A DNA stretch of 64,000 nucleotides from contig NZ_CP134772.1 of NCBI RefSeq assembly GCF_031882575.1, forward strand, positions 1-64,000. The letters run 5' to 3'. Made by a program: the position numbers and the translations under genes. Position 1 is the stretch's first letter. Each line of letters starts with the position of its first letter. Of the stretch, positions 36,902 to 45,930 are shown piece by piece. The stretch is from Pseudomonas sp. VD-NE ins. Its GTDB lineage: Bacteria > Pseudomonadota > Gammaproteobacteria > Pseudomonadales > Pseudomonadaceae. The notes under the pieces were generated by a model. That model did not search any database. It worked only from the letters and a program-made list of their open reading frames with translations, and was not told the DNA's origin.

Positions 36902-38488
36902 TCATTTCACTTCCGGCGGTGTGGTGAAGGTGTGATACGGCGCCGGTGACGGCACGCTCCACTCCAGCCCTTCCGCACCATCCCAAGGCTTGGCCGGTGC
37001 AGGCTCGCCACCCCGAATCGTCTTGATCACGATGAACAGGAAAAAGATCTGCGTGGCGCCAAACATGAACGCGCCAATTGACGAAACCATGTTGAAGTCG
37101 GCGAACTGCAGGTTGTAGTCCGGAATCCGCCGAGGCATCCCCGCCAACCCCACGAAGTGCATCGGGAAGAAAGTCAGGTTCATGCCGACAAACGACAGCC
37201 AGAAATGCAACTTGCCGAGGGTTTCGTCGTACATGTGGCCGGTCCATTTCGGCAGCCAGTAATAAGTCGAGGCGAAGATCCCGAAGATCGCCCCCGGCAC
37301 CAGCACGTAGTGGAAGTGCGCGACCACAAAATAGGTGTCCTGGTACTGGAAGTCCGCCGGCGCGATGGCCAGCATCAACCCGGAGAAACCGCCGATGGAG
37401 AACAGGATCACGAACGCCACGGCAAACAGCATCGGCGTTTCGAAGGTCAGCGAGCCTTGCCACATGGTGCTGGCCCAGTTGAACACCTTCACCCCGGTCG
37501 GCACCGCGATCAGCAGCGTCGCGTACATGAAGAACAGCTCGCCCACCAGCGGGATGCCGACCACGAACATGTGGTGCGCCCAGACAATGAACGACAGGAA
37601 GGCGATGCTCGCCGTCGCGTAGACCATCGAGGTGTAGCCGAACAGCGGCTTGCGCGAGAAGGTCGGGATGATCGAGCTGACGGCGCCGAAGGCCGGCAGG
37701 ATCATGATGTACACCTCGGGATGGCCGAAGAACCAGAACACATGCTGGAACAGCACCGGGTCACCGCCACCGGCCGCACTGAAGAAACTGGTGCCGAAGT
37801 GGATGTCCATCAGCATCATCGTCACGCACCCGGCCAGTACCGGCATCACCGCGATCAGCAGAAACGCGGTGATCAGCCAGGTCCAGACGAACAGTGGCAT
37901 TTTCATCAGCGTCATGCCGGGCGCGCGCAGATTGAGGATGGTCGCGATCACGTTGATCGCGCCCATGATCGAACTGATGCCCATCAAATGGATGGCGAAG
38001 ATGAAGAAGGTCACGCTTTCCGGCGCGTAGGTCGTCGACAGCGGCGCATAGAACGTCCAGCCGAAGTTCGGCCCGCCACCGGGGGTGAACAGGGTCGAGA
38101 CGAGGATGAGGAACGCCGCCGGCAACAGCCAGAAGCTGAAGTTGTTCATCCGGGGCAGGGCCATGTCCGGCGCGCCGATCATCAACGGGATCATCCAGTT
38201 GGCGAGGCCGACGAAGGCTGGCATCACCGCACCGAAGACCATCACCAGACCGTGCATGGTGGTCATCTGGTTGAAGAACGCCGGTTCGACGATCTGCAGC
38301 CCTGGCTGGAACAGTTCGGCGCGAATCACCATCGCGAACGTACCGCCAAGCAGGAACATGGAAAACGCAAACCACAGGTACAGCGTGCCGATGTCCTTGT
38401 GGTTGGTGGTCAGCACCCAGCGCATCAGGCCTTTGGCGGGGCCGTGGGCGTGGTCGGCATGACCGTGGTCATCGATGACAGCGCTCAT
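36902..38488 (-). CDS. coxA: cytochrome c oxidase subunit I (aa3 type)
   Basis: 528 residues, twelve helices. Heme and CuB ligands are recognisable: MTTMHGLVMVFGAVMP (low-spin His), FGHPEVYIMILPAFG (CuB His and cross-linked Tyr), WAHHMFVVG (CuB His pair), VAHFHYVL (high-spin and low-spin heme His). Proton-pumping terminal oxidase core. Directly follows coxB (82-base gap). Confidence 0.97.
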   Translation of the reverse strand: MSAVIDDHGHADHAHGPAKGLMRWVLTTNHKDIGTLYLWFAFSMFLLGGTFAMVIRAELFQPGLQIVEPAFFNQMTTMHGLVMVFGAVMPAFVGLANWMIPLMIGAPDMALPRMNNFSFWLLPAAFLILVSTLFTPGGGPNFGWTFYAPLSTTYAPESVTFFIFAIHLMGISSIMGAINVIATILNLRAPGMTLMKMPLFVWTWLITAFLLIAVMPVLAGCVTMMLMDIHFGTSFFSAAGGGDPVLFQHVFWFFGHPEVYIMILPAFGAVSSIIPTFSRKPLFGYTSMVYATASIAFLSFIVWAHHMFVVGIPLVGELFFMYATLLIAVPTGVKVFNWASTMWQGSLTFETPMLFAVAFVILFSIGGFSGLMLAIAPADFQYQDTYFVVAHFHYVLVPGAIFGIFASTYYWLPKWTGHMYDETLGKLHFWLSFVGMNLTFFPMHFVGLAGMPRRIPDYNLQFADFNMVSSIGAFMFGATQIFFLFIVIKTIRGGEPAPAKPWDGAEGLEWSVPSPAPYHTFTTPPEVK

Positions 38489-38570
38489 GGCCGGTCTCCT
38501 TTACGTGAGTGGGTGGGGCAGGCCGGGGCGCGTTGCCCCGACCGGTTCACGAAGTACGCGATAGACCGGC

Positions 38571-39698
38571 TCATTTGCTTTCCGCCTGTTTCAGCTCCAG
38601 CACTTCTTTTGGCGTGACCATGTCGCCCTTGTTGTTGCCCCAGGCGTTACGTTCGTAGGTCACGACCGCTGCGATATCGACTTCCGACAGTTGCTTGCCG
38701 AACGCCGCCATGGCGGTGCCGGGCTTGCCGTGGAACACCAGGCTCAGGTGGCCTTCTTTCGGTCCGGTGGCGATTTTCGAGCCCTTGAGCGCCGGGAACA
38801 TTGGCGGCAGGCCCTGACCTTCGGCCTGGTGACAGGCGACGCAGGTGGTGTGATAGATCTTGTCGCCACGTTCCTTGAGTTCGTCGAGGGTCCATTCCTT
38901 GCTGGTCAGCTCTTTAAGCTGCGCGGCTTCGGCTTTGCGATCGGCGAGCCACTTGTCGTAGTCGGCCTTCTCCTTGACCTCAACGACGATCGGCATGAAG
39001 CCGTGATCCTTGCCGCACAGTTCGGCGCACTGGCCACGGTAGATGCCGGGTTTGTCGATGCGCGTCCACGCCTCGTTGACGAAGCCCGGAATCGCATCGC
39101 GCTTGACCGCGAAGGCCGGCACCCACCACGAGTGGATAACGTCGGCGGAGGTCACGAGGAAGCGCACCTTCGCCCCGGTCGGCAGCACCAATGGCTTGTC
39201 GACCTCGAGCAAGTAGTGCTCGCCCTTGGTTTCCTTGTTGTGGATCTGCTCGGCGGGGGTGGCCAGGTTGCTGAAGAACTCGACGTCCTGGCCCAGGTAT
39301 TTGTAGTGCCACTTCCACTGATAACCGGTGATCTGGATATCGATATCCGGCTCACTGGTGTCGTACATCTTGATCAGAGTGGCGGTCGCCGGTACGGCCA
39401 TCGCCACCAGAATCAGGAACGGTACGACGGTCCAGAGAATTTCGACGGTGGTGCTTTCGTGGAATTTTGCGGCGACCTGCCCGGTAGAACGGCGGTGCAC
39501 CATCATCGACCAGAACATGGCGCCGAAGACGATGATCCCGATCACCACACAGATCCAGAAAATGGTCATGTGCAGGTCGAATACTGCGTGACTGATTTCA
39601 GTCGCTCCAGGCGCCATATTCACAGTCCAGGCGGCGTGCGCCGGACTGAAAATCGACCACAACAGGAGGCCCATCCAGACGTGTGGATGTCGCATCAT
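38571..39698 (-). CDS. coxB: cytochrome c oxidase subunit II with fused cytochrome c domain (caa3-like)
   Basis: 375 residues. Signal/first helix, two transmembrane segments (about 42-65, 88-108), cupredoxin domain with CuA ligands H189, C224, C228, H232, M235 (CAELCGKDHGFM), and a C-terminal cytochrome c domain with C286-VAC-H290. The heme domain makes this a caa3-type subunit that takes electrons from c4/c5-like donors. First gene of the operon. Confidence 0.96.
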   Translation of the reverse strand: MMRHPHVWMGLLLWSIFSPAHAAWTVNMAPGATEISHAVFDLHMTIFWICVVIGIIVFGAMFWSMMVHRRSTGQVAAKFHESTTVEILWTVVPFLILVAMAVPATATLIKMYDTSEPDIDIQITGYQWKWHYKYLGQDVEFFSNLATPAEQIHNKETKGEHYLLEVDKPLVLPTGAKVRFLVTSADVIHSWWVPAFAVKRDAIPGFVNEAWTRIDKPGIYRGQCAELCGKDHGFMPIVVEVKEKADYDKWLADRKAEAAQLKELTSKEWTLDELKERGDKIYHTTCVACHQAEGQGLPPMFPALKGSKIATGPKEGHLSLVFHGKPGTAMAAFGKQLSEVDIAAVVTYERNAWGNNKGDMVTPKEVLELKQAESK

Positions 39699-40067
39699 TG
39701 CGGGTTCCCCTTATCGTTCTTGTTATCCCGCCGGCTTTCGCCTGCGGCAAGGGAGCGGCTGCATCAGACTACGAACTTGAATCGCCGGGCCTTGCTGCGG
39801 GTGCAGTCGGGCGTCATCAGCTAACTCCATTCAATGGCGAGTATAGACAGCGACGGGAAATTGCAATGTGCACACGTAAATCAACTGAAACAGCTGGTAC
39901 TTGCGTTCAAGGGCACGAATGGAGAAGGATGCAGACGAGTGGTGGCAAACCGATATAACGCAGGTGCATCAAGGATGAAATAATTATGACAAATGCGTCT
40001 TAGCATTTTTCGTAAGCCAGCTAAGTTATGTCTTCCCTATTTCATTGCCTTGTTTCCTGGAGTTTTC
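39699..40067. promoter_or_regulatory. divergent intergenic region coxB / 40068 gene
   Basis: 369 bases with no gene. It must hold the oxidase operon promoter on the minus strand and that of the 40068 gene. The middle is AT-richer (about 39940-40050). I see no certain operator. Confidence 0.45.
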
Positions 40068-40700
40068 ATGAACACCGCCGCATTGCGCGAGCAGATCCAA
40101 AAAGCCCGACAACACGAAAACGAAACCGGACGGCTGACCCGTCAGCTGGAAGAACAACTGCCTCACCTGCACCCGTCGATCCAATTGCCGGAGACGGACG
40201 CCAAGGCTGTATTGACGCGCTTTGTCGAAGCTTACATCGATGAAGTACCTGACCTGCTGGACGCAGCCAATGAAGTCGCCAGGGAAGCGGGAATCGAGTC
40301 ACAGATCAAACCGGTGTTGAAAATTGCCGAGCAGTATTTCCTCCAGCCTCCGGTTGGCCTGGAACATCTGCTGGACGAAGCCTATCTGGCGCACCGCTTT
40401 GTCGAAGAGGTCAACGACCTGTACATCAAGCATTTCGGCCAGCCACTGATCCCCTTGGACATGACGGTCGCCAACCTGATTGCTCACCAGTTACTCGGTG
40501 AGAAATTTGCCAACGAACTGGATGAAGTCGTGCACCACGCGGTGGACAGCATGCTCGACGATGACAGCTTTGCACTGGAATCGGTGGAAGCCTACCGCGA
40601 AAAACTCAGCAGCCCGGACACCGGCGCCGCGTGGAAACGCTGGCCGTGCATGGGCCGTCGACTGGGTGTGGGACTGGAGCTGGATCAGCCCGCTGCCTGA
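40068..40700 (+). CDS. conserved-looking acidic helical protein, unknown function
   Basis: 210 residues from the ATG at 40068 (ribosome site CTGGAG 10 bases upstream); the open frame extends further upstream but without coding character. Cytoplasmic, acidic, mostly helical: paired segments FVEAYIDEVPDLLDAANEVAREAG and LLDEAYLAHRFVEEVNDLYIKHFG, then MTVANLIAHQLLGEKFANELDEVVHHAVDSMLDDD. I do not recognise the family. No operon partner; followed by a REP pair. Confidence 0.75.
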   Translation: MNTAALREQIQKARQHENETGRLTRQLEEQLPHLHPSIQLPETDAKAVLTRFVEAYIDEVPDLLDAANEVAREAGIESQIKPVLKIAEQYFLQPPVGLEHLLDEAYLAHRFVEEVNDLYIKHFGQPLIPLDMTVANLIAHQLLGEKFANELDEVVHHAVDSMLDDDSFALESVEAYREKLSSPDTGAAWKRWPCMGRRLGVGLELDQPAA

Positions 40701-40715
40701 GTTCACACCATCCAA

Positions 40716-40799
40716 TGTAGGAGCTGCCGCAGGCTGCGATCTTTTGATCTTGATTTTAAAAACAGCATCAAAAGATCGCAGCCTGCGGCAGCTCCTACA
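40716..40799. repeat. long inverted repeat (REP class TGTAGGAGCTGCCGCAGG)
   Basis: TGTAGGAGCTGCCGCAGGCT... and its complement, arms of about 34 bases (including GCGATCTTTTGAT) around a short AT-rich loop. A REP class different from the GTGGGAGCGAGC type. Between convergent genes; may terminate both. Confidence 0.85.
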
Positions 40800-40822
40800 G
40801 GGGGTGAGTTCAACCGGGAGAT

Positions 40823-42349
40823 TTAGCCGGCCGCGCCGATCCCGGTGGTAGTGCGAATCCGTCCCTCAAGCCTGCGCTTCAACCCTCGCGACTCAATCAA
40901 CAGCTTCGACCCTTTCGCCGCATTCGCCCGGCCCCACTCTTCCAGCAACTCCAGACACGAATGGTCGATGTAGCTCAGATTATTGAGCGGCACATGCACC
41001 GTCGTGCCCTGCGGAATGGTGCCCAACACTTGCGTCAGCGCCGGCACCTTGAGGAAGGTCGCCGCGCCGACCAGGCGCAACTCCATCTCACCATCCTGTG
41101 GCAGATCGATCAGGCTGATCTTCAATCGCGACGCCTTGAACGCCAGTTTCAACATCGTCAGACCGAAACCGATCAATACACCGGTCAGCAGGTCAGTGAA
41201 GATGATCGCTAGCGCCGTTGCCGCGTAGGTGAACATCGGCATCCGCCCATAGCGACCCAAACCTCGAAACGCTTTGAGATCGACCAGTTTGAAACCGGTG
41301 TACACCAGCACACCCGCCAGACTCGCCACCGGAATGCTTTGCAGCACACTCGACAGCAGCAACACGAACGCCAGCAGCCACAAACCATGGAAGATCGTCG
41401 AGTAACGCGTGGTCGCACCGGCCTGGACATTGGCCGAGCTGCGCACGATCACCCCGGTCATCGGCAGTGCCCCGAGCAGACCGCAGAGCATGTTGCCGAC
41501 ACCTTGCGCCGAGAGTTCACGGTCGAAGTCCGATCGCACGCCGCTGTGCATGCGATCCACCGCTGCGGCGGACAACAGGGTTTCGGCGCTGGCGATAAAC
41601 GCCACCGCGAACGCCGCGATCAACAGCGTCGGGTCAGCCAGACTGAGCAAGTCCGCAGGCTTAAGCCAATCAATGGCTTCCGCCAGATTCGCCGGCACCT
41701 CGACGCGTTTCACCTGCAACGCCAGCAGCAGACTTGCGCCTGTTGCCAGACCGACACCGAGCAATGCACCGGGAACGAAGCGCAACGAATGTGGGCGGAA
41801 TTTTTCCCACAGCCACATCACCGCAATCGTCGACAGTCCGAGCAGTCCGGCCTGCCAGCCGAACGACGGCAAGGCTTGCGCCACGGCTGCCGGGAACGCC
41901 GTGAGGTTATCCAGCCCTGAAGGCTTGGGCGACGCATCCAGCATCACATGTACCTGCGACAGCACGATCAACACGCCGATCCCCGCCAGCATGCCGTACA
42001 CCACCGCTGGCGCTGTGACCCGAAACCAGCAACCAAGCTTCAAGCGCCCGGCCACCAATTGCAGAAACCCGGCGAGCAGCAGAATCGGCCCGAGCATCTC
42101 GATACCGTGCTGGCGCACCAGCTCGAACACCAACACCGCCAGACCCGCCGCCGGCCCGCTGACCTGCAACGGCGAACCCGCCAGCCAACCGACCACCAGA
42201 CCGCCGATGATCCCGGTGATCAGACCTTTGGCCGGTGGCAACCCGGACGCAATCGCGATACCCATGCACAGCGGCAACGCGACCAGAAACACAACCACTG
42301 AAGCGAGCAACTCCCGTGGCAACACCGCTTTCAATTGAGCCGCACGCAT
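40823..42349 (-). CDS. SulP-family anion transporter (probable bicarbonate importer)
   Basis: 508 residues from the ATG at 42349 (GGGAG site 7 bases upstream). About eleven helices of the SulP fold with PLCMGIAIASGLPPAKGLITGIIGG and SAETLLSAAAVDRMHSG, then a C-terminal STAS-like domain (about 415-485, VHVPLNNLSYIDHSCLELLEEW). Family members carry sulfate or bicarbonate. The adjacent beta-carbonic anhydrase (90-base gap, same strand) suggests bicarbonate, as in the BicA group. Confidence 0.88.
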   Translation of the reverse strand: MRAAQLKAVLPRELLASVVVFLVALPLCMGIAIASGLPPAKGLITGIIGGLVVGWLAGSPLQVSGPAAGLAVLVFELVRQHGIEMLGPILLLAGFLQLVAGRLKLGCWFRVTAPAVVYGMLAGIGVLIVLSQVHVMLDASPKPSGLDNLTAFPAAVAQALPSFGWQAGLLGLSTIAVMWLWEKFRPHSLRFVPGALLGVGLATGASLLLALQVKRVEVPANLAEAIDWLKPADLLSLADPTLLIAAFAVAFIASAETLLSAAAVDRMHSGVRSDFDRELSAQGVGNMLCGLLGALPMTGVIVRSSANVQAGATTRYSTIFHGLWLLAFVLLLSSVLQSIPVASLAGVLVYTGFKLVDLKAFRGLGRYGRMPMFTYAATALAIIFTDLLTGVLIGFGLTMLKLAFKASRLKISLIDLPQDGEMELRLVGAATFLKVPALTQVLGTIPQGTTVHVPLNNLSYIDHSCLELLEEWGRANAAKGSKLLIESRGLKRRLEGRIRTTTGIGAAG

Positions 42350-42439
42350 GGCGATTCTCCCGAAGTTTTCTTCAGGCATGGCTTCGCCGAACCGCTGAAA
42401 CAGCGGCCGGCGTCAAACCACACAGATTTTTAGGAAGAT

Positions 42440-43168
42440 TTAGAAGCGCGCTTTGGGCGTCGCCACCGGAATCGGATGGCTACCGTCGAGCGGCAGGAAA
42501 CGGCCCTGATCCGCGTCGTAAGCTTTGATTTCGCTGGTTTCGATGTCGTAGACCCAGCCATGGATGAACAAATGACCGTTCGCCATGCGCGAGGCTACCG
42601 AAGGATGGGTACGCAAGTGCTGCAATTGGGCGATGACGTTTTCCTCGGTGAGGATCGGCATGCTTTCTTTTTCGTCGGCGCAGTTACAGTTTTCATGCAC
42701 CATGGTTTTCGCAACTTCAGCGTGGCGCAGCCAGGCTTTCACTGTCGGCATCTTTTCCAGGCTGTCCGGATTGAGCACTGCACGCATGGCGCCGCAATCG
42801 GAGTGGCCGCAGATAATGATGTGCTGCACGCCGAGCGCCAGTACCGCGTATTCGATTGCGGTGGAAACGCCGCCGTTCATCTGCCCGTACGGCGGCACAA
42901 CGTTGCCGACGTTACGGGTCACGAACAGATCGCCGGGCGAGCTGTGGGTGATCAGCTCGGGGACGATGCGCGAGTCGGCGCAAGTGATGAACATCGCTTT
43001 GGGCGCCTGGGCCGTGGCGAGTTTTTTGAAGAGTTCTTCCTGCTGGGGAAAGACCTCATGATGAAAATGCAAAAAGCCGTCTACGATCTGTCGCAGCGCT
43101 GCATCGGCGGATTCCGCTTCAGGGGTTTGCGCCGACGCAGCCAACGGCTGTTTATCCTTGTCACTCAT
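42440..43168 (-). CDS. beta-carbonic anhydrase
   Basis: 242 residues. Zinc ligands C63 (CADSR with D65), H122 and C125 (GHSDCGAM) are all present. The central region RNVGNVVPPYGQMNGGVSTAIEYAV is typical. No signal peptide: cytoplasmic CO2/bicarbonate interconversion. Corresponds to the P. aeruginosa enzyme encoded next to a SulP transporter. Likely first gene of a two-gene operon. Confidence 0.94.
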   Translation of the reverse strand: MSDKDKQPLAASAQTPEAESADAALRQIVDGFLHFHHEVFPQQEELFKKLATAQAPKAMFITCADSRIVPELITHSSPGDLFVTRNVGNVVPPYGQMNGGVSTAIEYAVLALGVQHIIICGHSDCGAMRAVLNPDSLEKMPTVKAWLRHAEVAKTMVHENCNCADEKESMPILTEENVIAQLQHLRTHPSVASRMANGHLFIHGWVYDIETSEIKAYDADQGRFLPLDGSHPIPVATPKARF

Positions 43169-43406
43169 GATTCATCCTCTTTGGCGGATTAGGGGAGTCG
43201 TTCCCATGTATTCCGGTATGAAGCCAGTGGCTGTTTAAAACATCCGGGTCATCCCGACCCGTCAGTCACTCGATGAACAAGGTAGCCGCCGAAACTTAAC
43301 TCAAACTGAATCAAACGCTCTAGGACGTGTGTTCCAGGTCACAAAAAACGTGACTGAGTGATTTCGGCGGAAGGATTCCAACCCCTCAACCATAGGCCAA
43401 TTGTCG

Positions 43407-44465
43407 CTAAATCAACGACATCTGGCGACCCGGCGGACAGAAGGCAGTGCAATCGAGGTTGTAGCCTTCGCGATGATTCATGCCAAGACGCTTGATGGCT
43501 TTGGCAAAACGCTGCGCGAGCAGGTCGGCAAACACCCCTTCGCCGCGCATGCGCGCGCCGAAACGGCTGTCGTAGAGCTCGCCGCCACGGCTCTGGCGGA
43601 TCAGGCTCAGCACATGCGCGGCGCGTTGCGGATAGTGCGCGGCGAGCCATTCTTCAAATAGCGGCGCCACTTCCAGCGGCAGGCGCAACATCATGTAGGC
43701 CGCGCTTTGTGCACCGGCGGCGTGGGCTTCGCAGAGCAGACTCTCGATTTCGCAGTCGTTGATCATCGGAATCATCGGCGAACACAGCACGCCGACCGGA
43801 ATGCCGGCTTCGCGCATGACCCGAATGGCGCGCAATCGCGCTTTGGGTGCAGCGGCGCGCGGTTCGAGGATGCGTTTGAGCTCGTCATCGAGCGTGGTCA
43901 GGCTGATCATCACCGCCACCAGCCGTTGCTGCGCCAGCTCGGTCAGGAGATCCAGATCGCGAAGAATCAGCGAGCCCTTGGTGACAATGGTCACCGGGTG
44001 CTTATAGCGCAGCAGCACTTCGAGGGTCTGCCGGGTGATTTTGTGTTCACGCTCGATCGGCTGGTACGGGTCGGTGTTGGAACCCAGGTTGATTGGCGCA
44101 CATTGATAGCCTTTCTTTCCGAGCTGTTCTTCCAACACTTGGGCGGCATTGGTTTTGGCGATCAGTTTCGTTTCGAAATCCAGCCCGGGCGACATGTCCC
44201 AATAAGCGTGGCTGGGCCGTGCATAGCAATAGATGCAGCCATGCTCGCAGCCTCGGTAGGGGTTGATCGAGCGGTCGAAAGGCAGATCCGGCGAGGTGTT
44301 GCGGGTGATGATGGTTTTTGCGGTTTCGATCATCACCTCGGTGCCTTGGGTCAGCGGCACTTCCTGATACCAGCCGTCGTCCTCGGCCACCGAACGGTTT
44401 GGCGCGAAGCGGTTGTGCGGGTTGCTGGCGGTGCCGCGACCACGGGGCGGGAGAGGATTGATCAT
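43407..44465 (-). CDS. PA0069-like radical SAM protein (SplB-related), LexA-controlled
   Basis: 352 residues from the ATG at 44465 (AGGAG 8 bases upstream). Radical SAM cluster ligands C73-EHG-C77-IY-C80 (YRGCEHGCIYCYARPSH), then GSNTDPYQP and a TIM-barrel body; relatives are annotated as photolyase-like/SplB-like or Rv2578c-type proteins. In P. aeruginosa the homologue belongs to the small LexA regulon. A consensus LexA box sits 17-32 bases before the start (44482-44497). A DNA repair role is likely but unproven. Confidence 0.88.
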   Translation of the reverse strand: MINPLPPRGRGTASNPHNRFAPNRSVAEDDGWYQEVPLTQGTEVMIETAKTIITRNTSPDLPFDRSINPYRGCEHGCIYCYARPSHAYWDMSPGLDFETKLIAKTNAAQVLEEQLGKKGYQCAPINLGSNTDPYQPIEREHKITRQTLEVLLRYKHPVTIVTKGSLILRDLDLLTELAQQRLVAVMISLTTLDDELKRILEPRAAAPKARLRAIRVMREAGIPVGVLCSPMIPMINDCEIESLLCEAHAAGAQSAAYMMLRLPLEVAPLFEEWLAAHYPQRAAHVLSLIRQSRGGELYDSRFGARMRGEGVFADLLAQRFAKAIKRLGMNHREGYNLDCTAFCPPGRQMSLI

Positions 44466-44481
44466 TGGGCAGGCTCCTGAT

Positions 44482-44497
44482 CTGTATATGCATACAG
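44482..44497. promoter_or_regulatory. LexA (SOS) box
   Basis: CTGTATATGCATACAG matches CTG-N10-CAG and the consensus CTGTATATATATACAG at all but two positions. It lies immediately upstream of the radical SAM gene, where LexA would block transcription; also about 190 bases upstream of the divergent 44688 gene. Confidence 0.88.
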
Positions 44498-44687
44498 TAC
44501 ATGAGACTGCCCAATGTGATCCAGTACCGCTCAGCGATGGGATACATGCCGACCGGCAAAGTTTATATATAAGTGCAAAGTACAATCCGAGATACATATG
44601 TCCCGTTGTCGCGCCAAGTTATCGAATATAGTCTTGGCAACTTCCGTCGGCATTTGTCCGGTAACTAAATTAAAAAGGATTTAATTC

Positions 44688-44990
44688 ATGTCTTATCTCA
44701 ATCAGCGTGGCGTCTTTATGCAACTGATGCTGCCCAATGCATCGGAGCCCAATACTATTGTTTCGATGCAACTGGCGCGCAAGGAGCTGGGCTGGAACGC
44801 CGAGCAGGAGCTGTCCACCGAGGCGCTGGTCGACTCGCTCTACGTGGTGGCAGTATCCAGCGACCGGGGCAAGACCTTCACTATTCGCACCAACAAGAAA
44901 GATGTAGACGGTGATGGCGATATTGATAACGATGACAAGGCGAAGTTGATTGCACTGGCCAAGGCTTATGTCAGTATCGTTAATCCGTAA
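44688..44990 (+). CDS. small protein with EF-hand/dockerin-like calcium loop, unknown function
   Basis: 100 residues, ribosome site AAAGGAT 8 bases before the ATG. No signal peptide or membrane helix. N-terminal half (about 1-70) is unfamiliar. The C-terminus has a complete EF-hand loop D72-V-D74-G-D76-G-D78-I-D80-N-D-D83 followed by KLIALAKAYVSIVN, a dockerin-like arrangement. The convergent neighbour ends in an equivalent module. The upstream DNA is AT-rich compared with the surroundings. I do not recognise the family. Confidence 0.75.
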   Translation: MSYLNQRGVFMQLMLPNASEPNTIVSMQLARKELGWNAEQELSTEALVDSLYVVAVSSDRGKTFTIRTNKKDVDGDGDIDNDDKAKLIALAKAYVSIVNP

Positions 44991-45025
44991 CGGAAAATTT
45001 ACTGCGCTGTATCCGGTACAAAAAA

Positions 45026-45052
45026 ACCCTGCATAAATGATTTATGCAGGGT
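45026..45052 (-). terminator. intrinsic terminator of the 45110-45673 gene
   Basis: Perfect 12-bp stem ACCCTGCATAAA-loop-TTTATGCAGGGT; read on the minus strand it is followed by seven T. It may also serve the convergent + strand gene less efficiently. Confidence 0.88.
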
Positions 45053-45109
45053 CATATGGTGTCAACCAATGCTTTTTCACGAAGCTGTTAGCTCAAGTTC
45101 GCAACGTGT

Positions 45110-45673
45110 TCATTCAGCGAAGTTTCTCATTGAAACAAACGAATTCGCGATATTGACGAAAATCAGTTTGTCATTGGCATCGGAGTCGTCATCACCATCC
45201 GCATCGATGTTGAATTTTCCGTAACCCTCCAATGTATCTTCCACTTTATAAAAGCCTGTGGCGTTGATCTTTAACTTCACGTTAGCGTCGGGATGGGACA
45301 GATCAATATTAGAAGCTTTAAACAGATCAATATTCACGTATGTCGGTTTAGCCGTTTTCACTTCACTGTCGGACGATATAAGGATGCAACTGTACAAGCG
45401 ACCTTCGCCCACAGTACTCAAACCCGCCAACTTCGAGGCAAGACCCGCCGCGACGGTGTAGGTGTCCGTATCATATTCGTCGACCCCGTCATATCCCTCG
45501 ACATCATCCACCCCTTCGGCGCGGTCGTACTCCCCCTGGTCGTTGGCGTAAGCCGTGACTGTTACGTCAGGCTTGAGATTATTCGTATAGCCATTGTTAT
45601 AACGGGAAATTACAGCCTCTTGCTTGCCGTCTGTATTAGTGTCCTTAAACTCAACCACAACTGAATAGCTCAT
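45110..45673 (-). CDS. acidic protein with calcium-loop C-terminus, paralogous module to the 44688 gene
   Basis: 187 residues from the ATG at 45673 (GGAG 8 bases upstream). No signal peptide. Very acidic. Contains a half EF-like motif DTNTDGKQE (11-19) in the pattern of DxNxDG loops, a Tyr/Asp-rich stretch (about 43-72), and C-terminal loop D157-A-D159-G-D161-D-D163-S-D165-A-N-D168 followed by KLIFVNIANSFVSMRN. The loop and tail align with those of the 100-aa protein. Convergent with it; a LexA-like dyad lies about 100 bases upstream. Family not recognised. Confidence 0.75.
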   Translation of the reverse strand: MSYSVVVEFKDTNTDGKQEAVISRYNNGYTNNLKPDVTVTAYANDQGEYDRAEGVDDVEGYDGVDEYDTDTYTVAAGLASKLAGLSTVGEGRLYSCILISSDSEVKTAKPTYVNIDLFKASNIDLSHPDANVKLKINATGFYKVEDTLEGYGKFNIDADGDDDSDANDKLIFVNIANSFVSMRNFAE

Positions 45674-45770
45674 GTGATTTGCTCCATGCCTGCGCAATAT
45701 CGAGATTTGAATTGCGTCACTTTGGACAGTAAGGCAGACCGCAAATACCGGCTACTGTCAGAGTTGACAG

Positions 45771-45786
45771 GTGTATGCATATACAG
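45771..45786. promoter_or_regulatory. LexA-like dyad, imperfect
   Basis: Read on the minus strand CTGTATATGCATACAC: 15 of 16 bases identical to the LexA box at 44482, losing only the final G of CAG. It lies upstream of the 45110-45673 gene. Whether LexA binds is unknown. Confidence 0.45.
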
Positions 45787-45930
45787 TGCTGTGGTCGGAG
45801 CGTGGCTGAATCTTTATCGGCTGTTCGGATATACACCAGTTCAGCTCCGGCAGTAGTCGAGGTTTTCCCAGGTACCGCTGATACAGCACAAAAAACTCAT
45901 GCTGCATCAACGCGCCAGGCACTCCAACAG

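Noticed and set aside
37157..38617. A 486-codon + strand frame opposite coxA
   Set aside because: His/Asp/Arg/Gln-rich antisense translation of a membrane protein gene; no ribosome site or domain.
44466..45930. Prophage or tailocin remnant at the LexA-associated island
   Set aside because: No integrase, structural or lysis genes and no attachment repeats; only two small genes are present.
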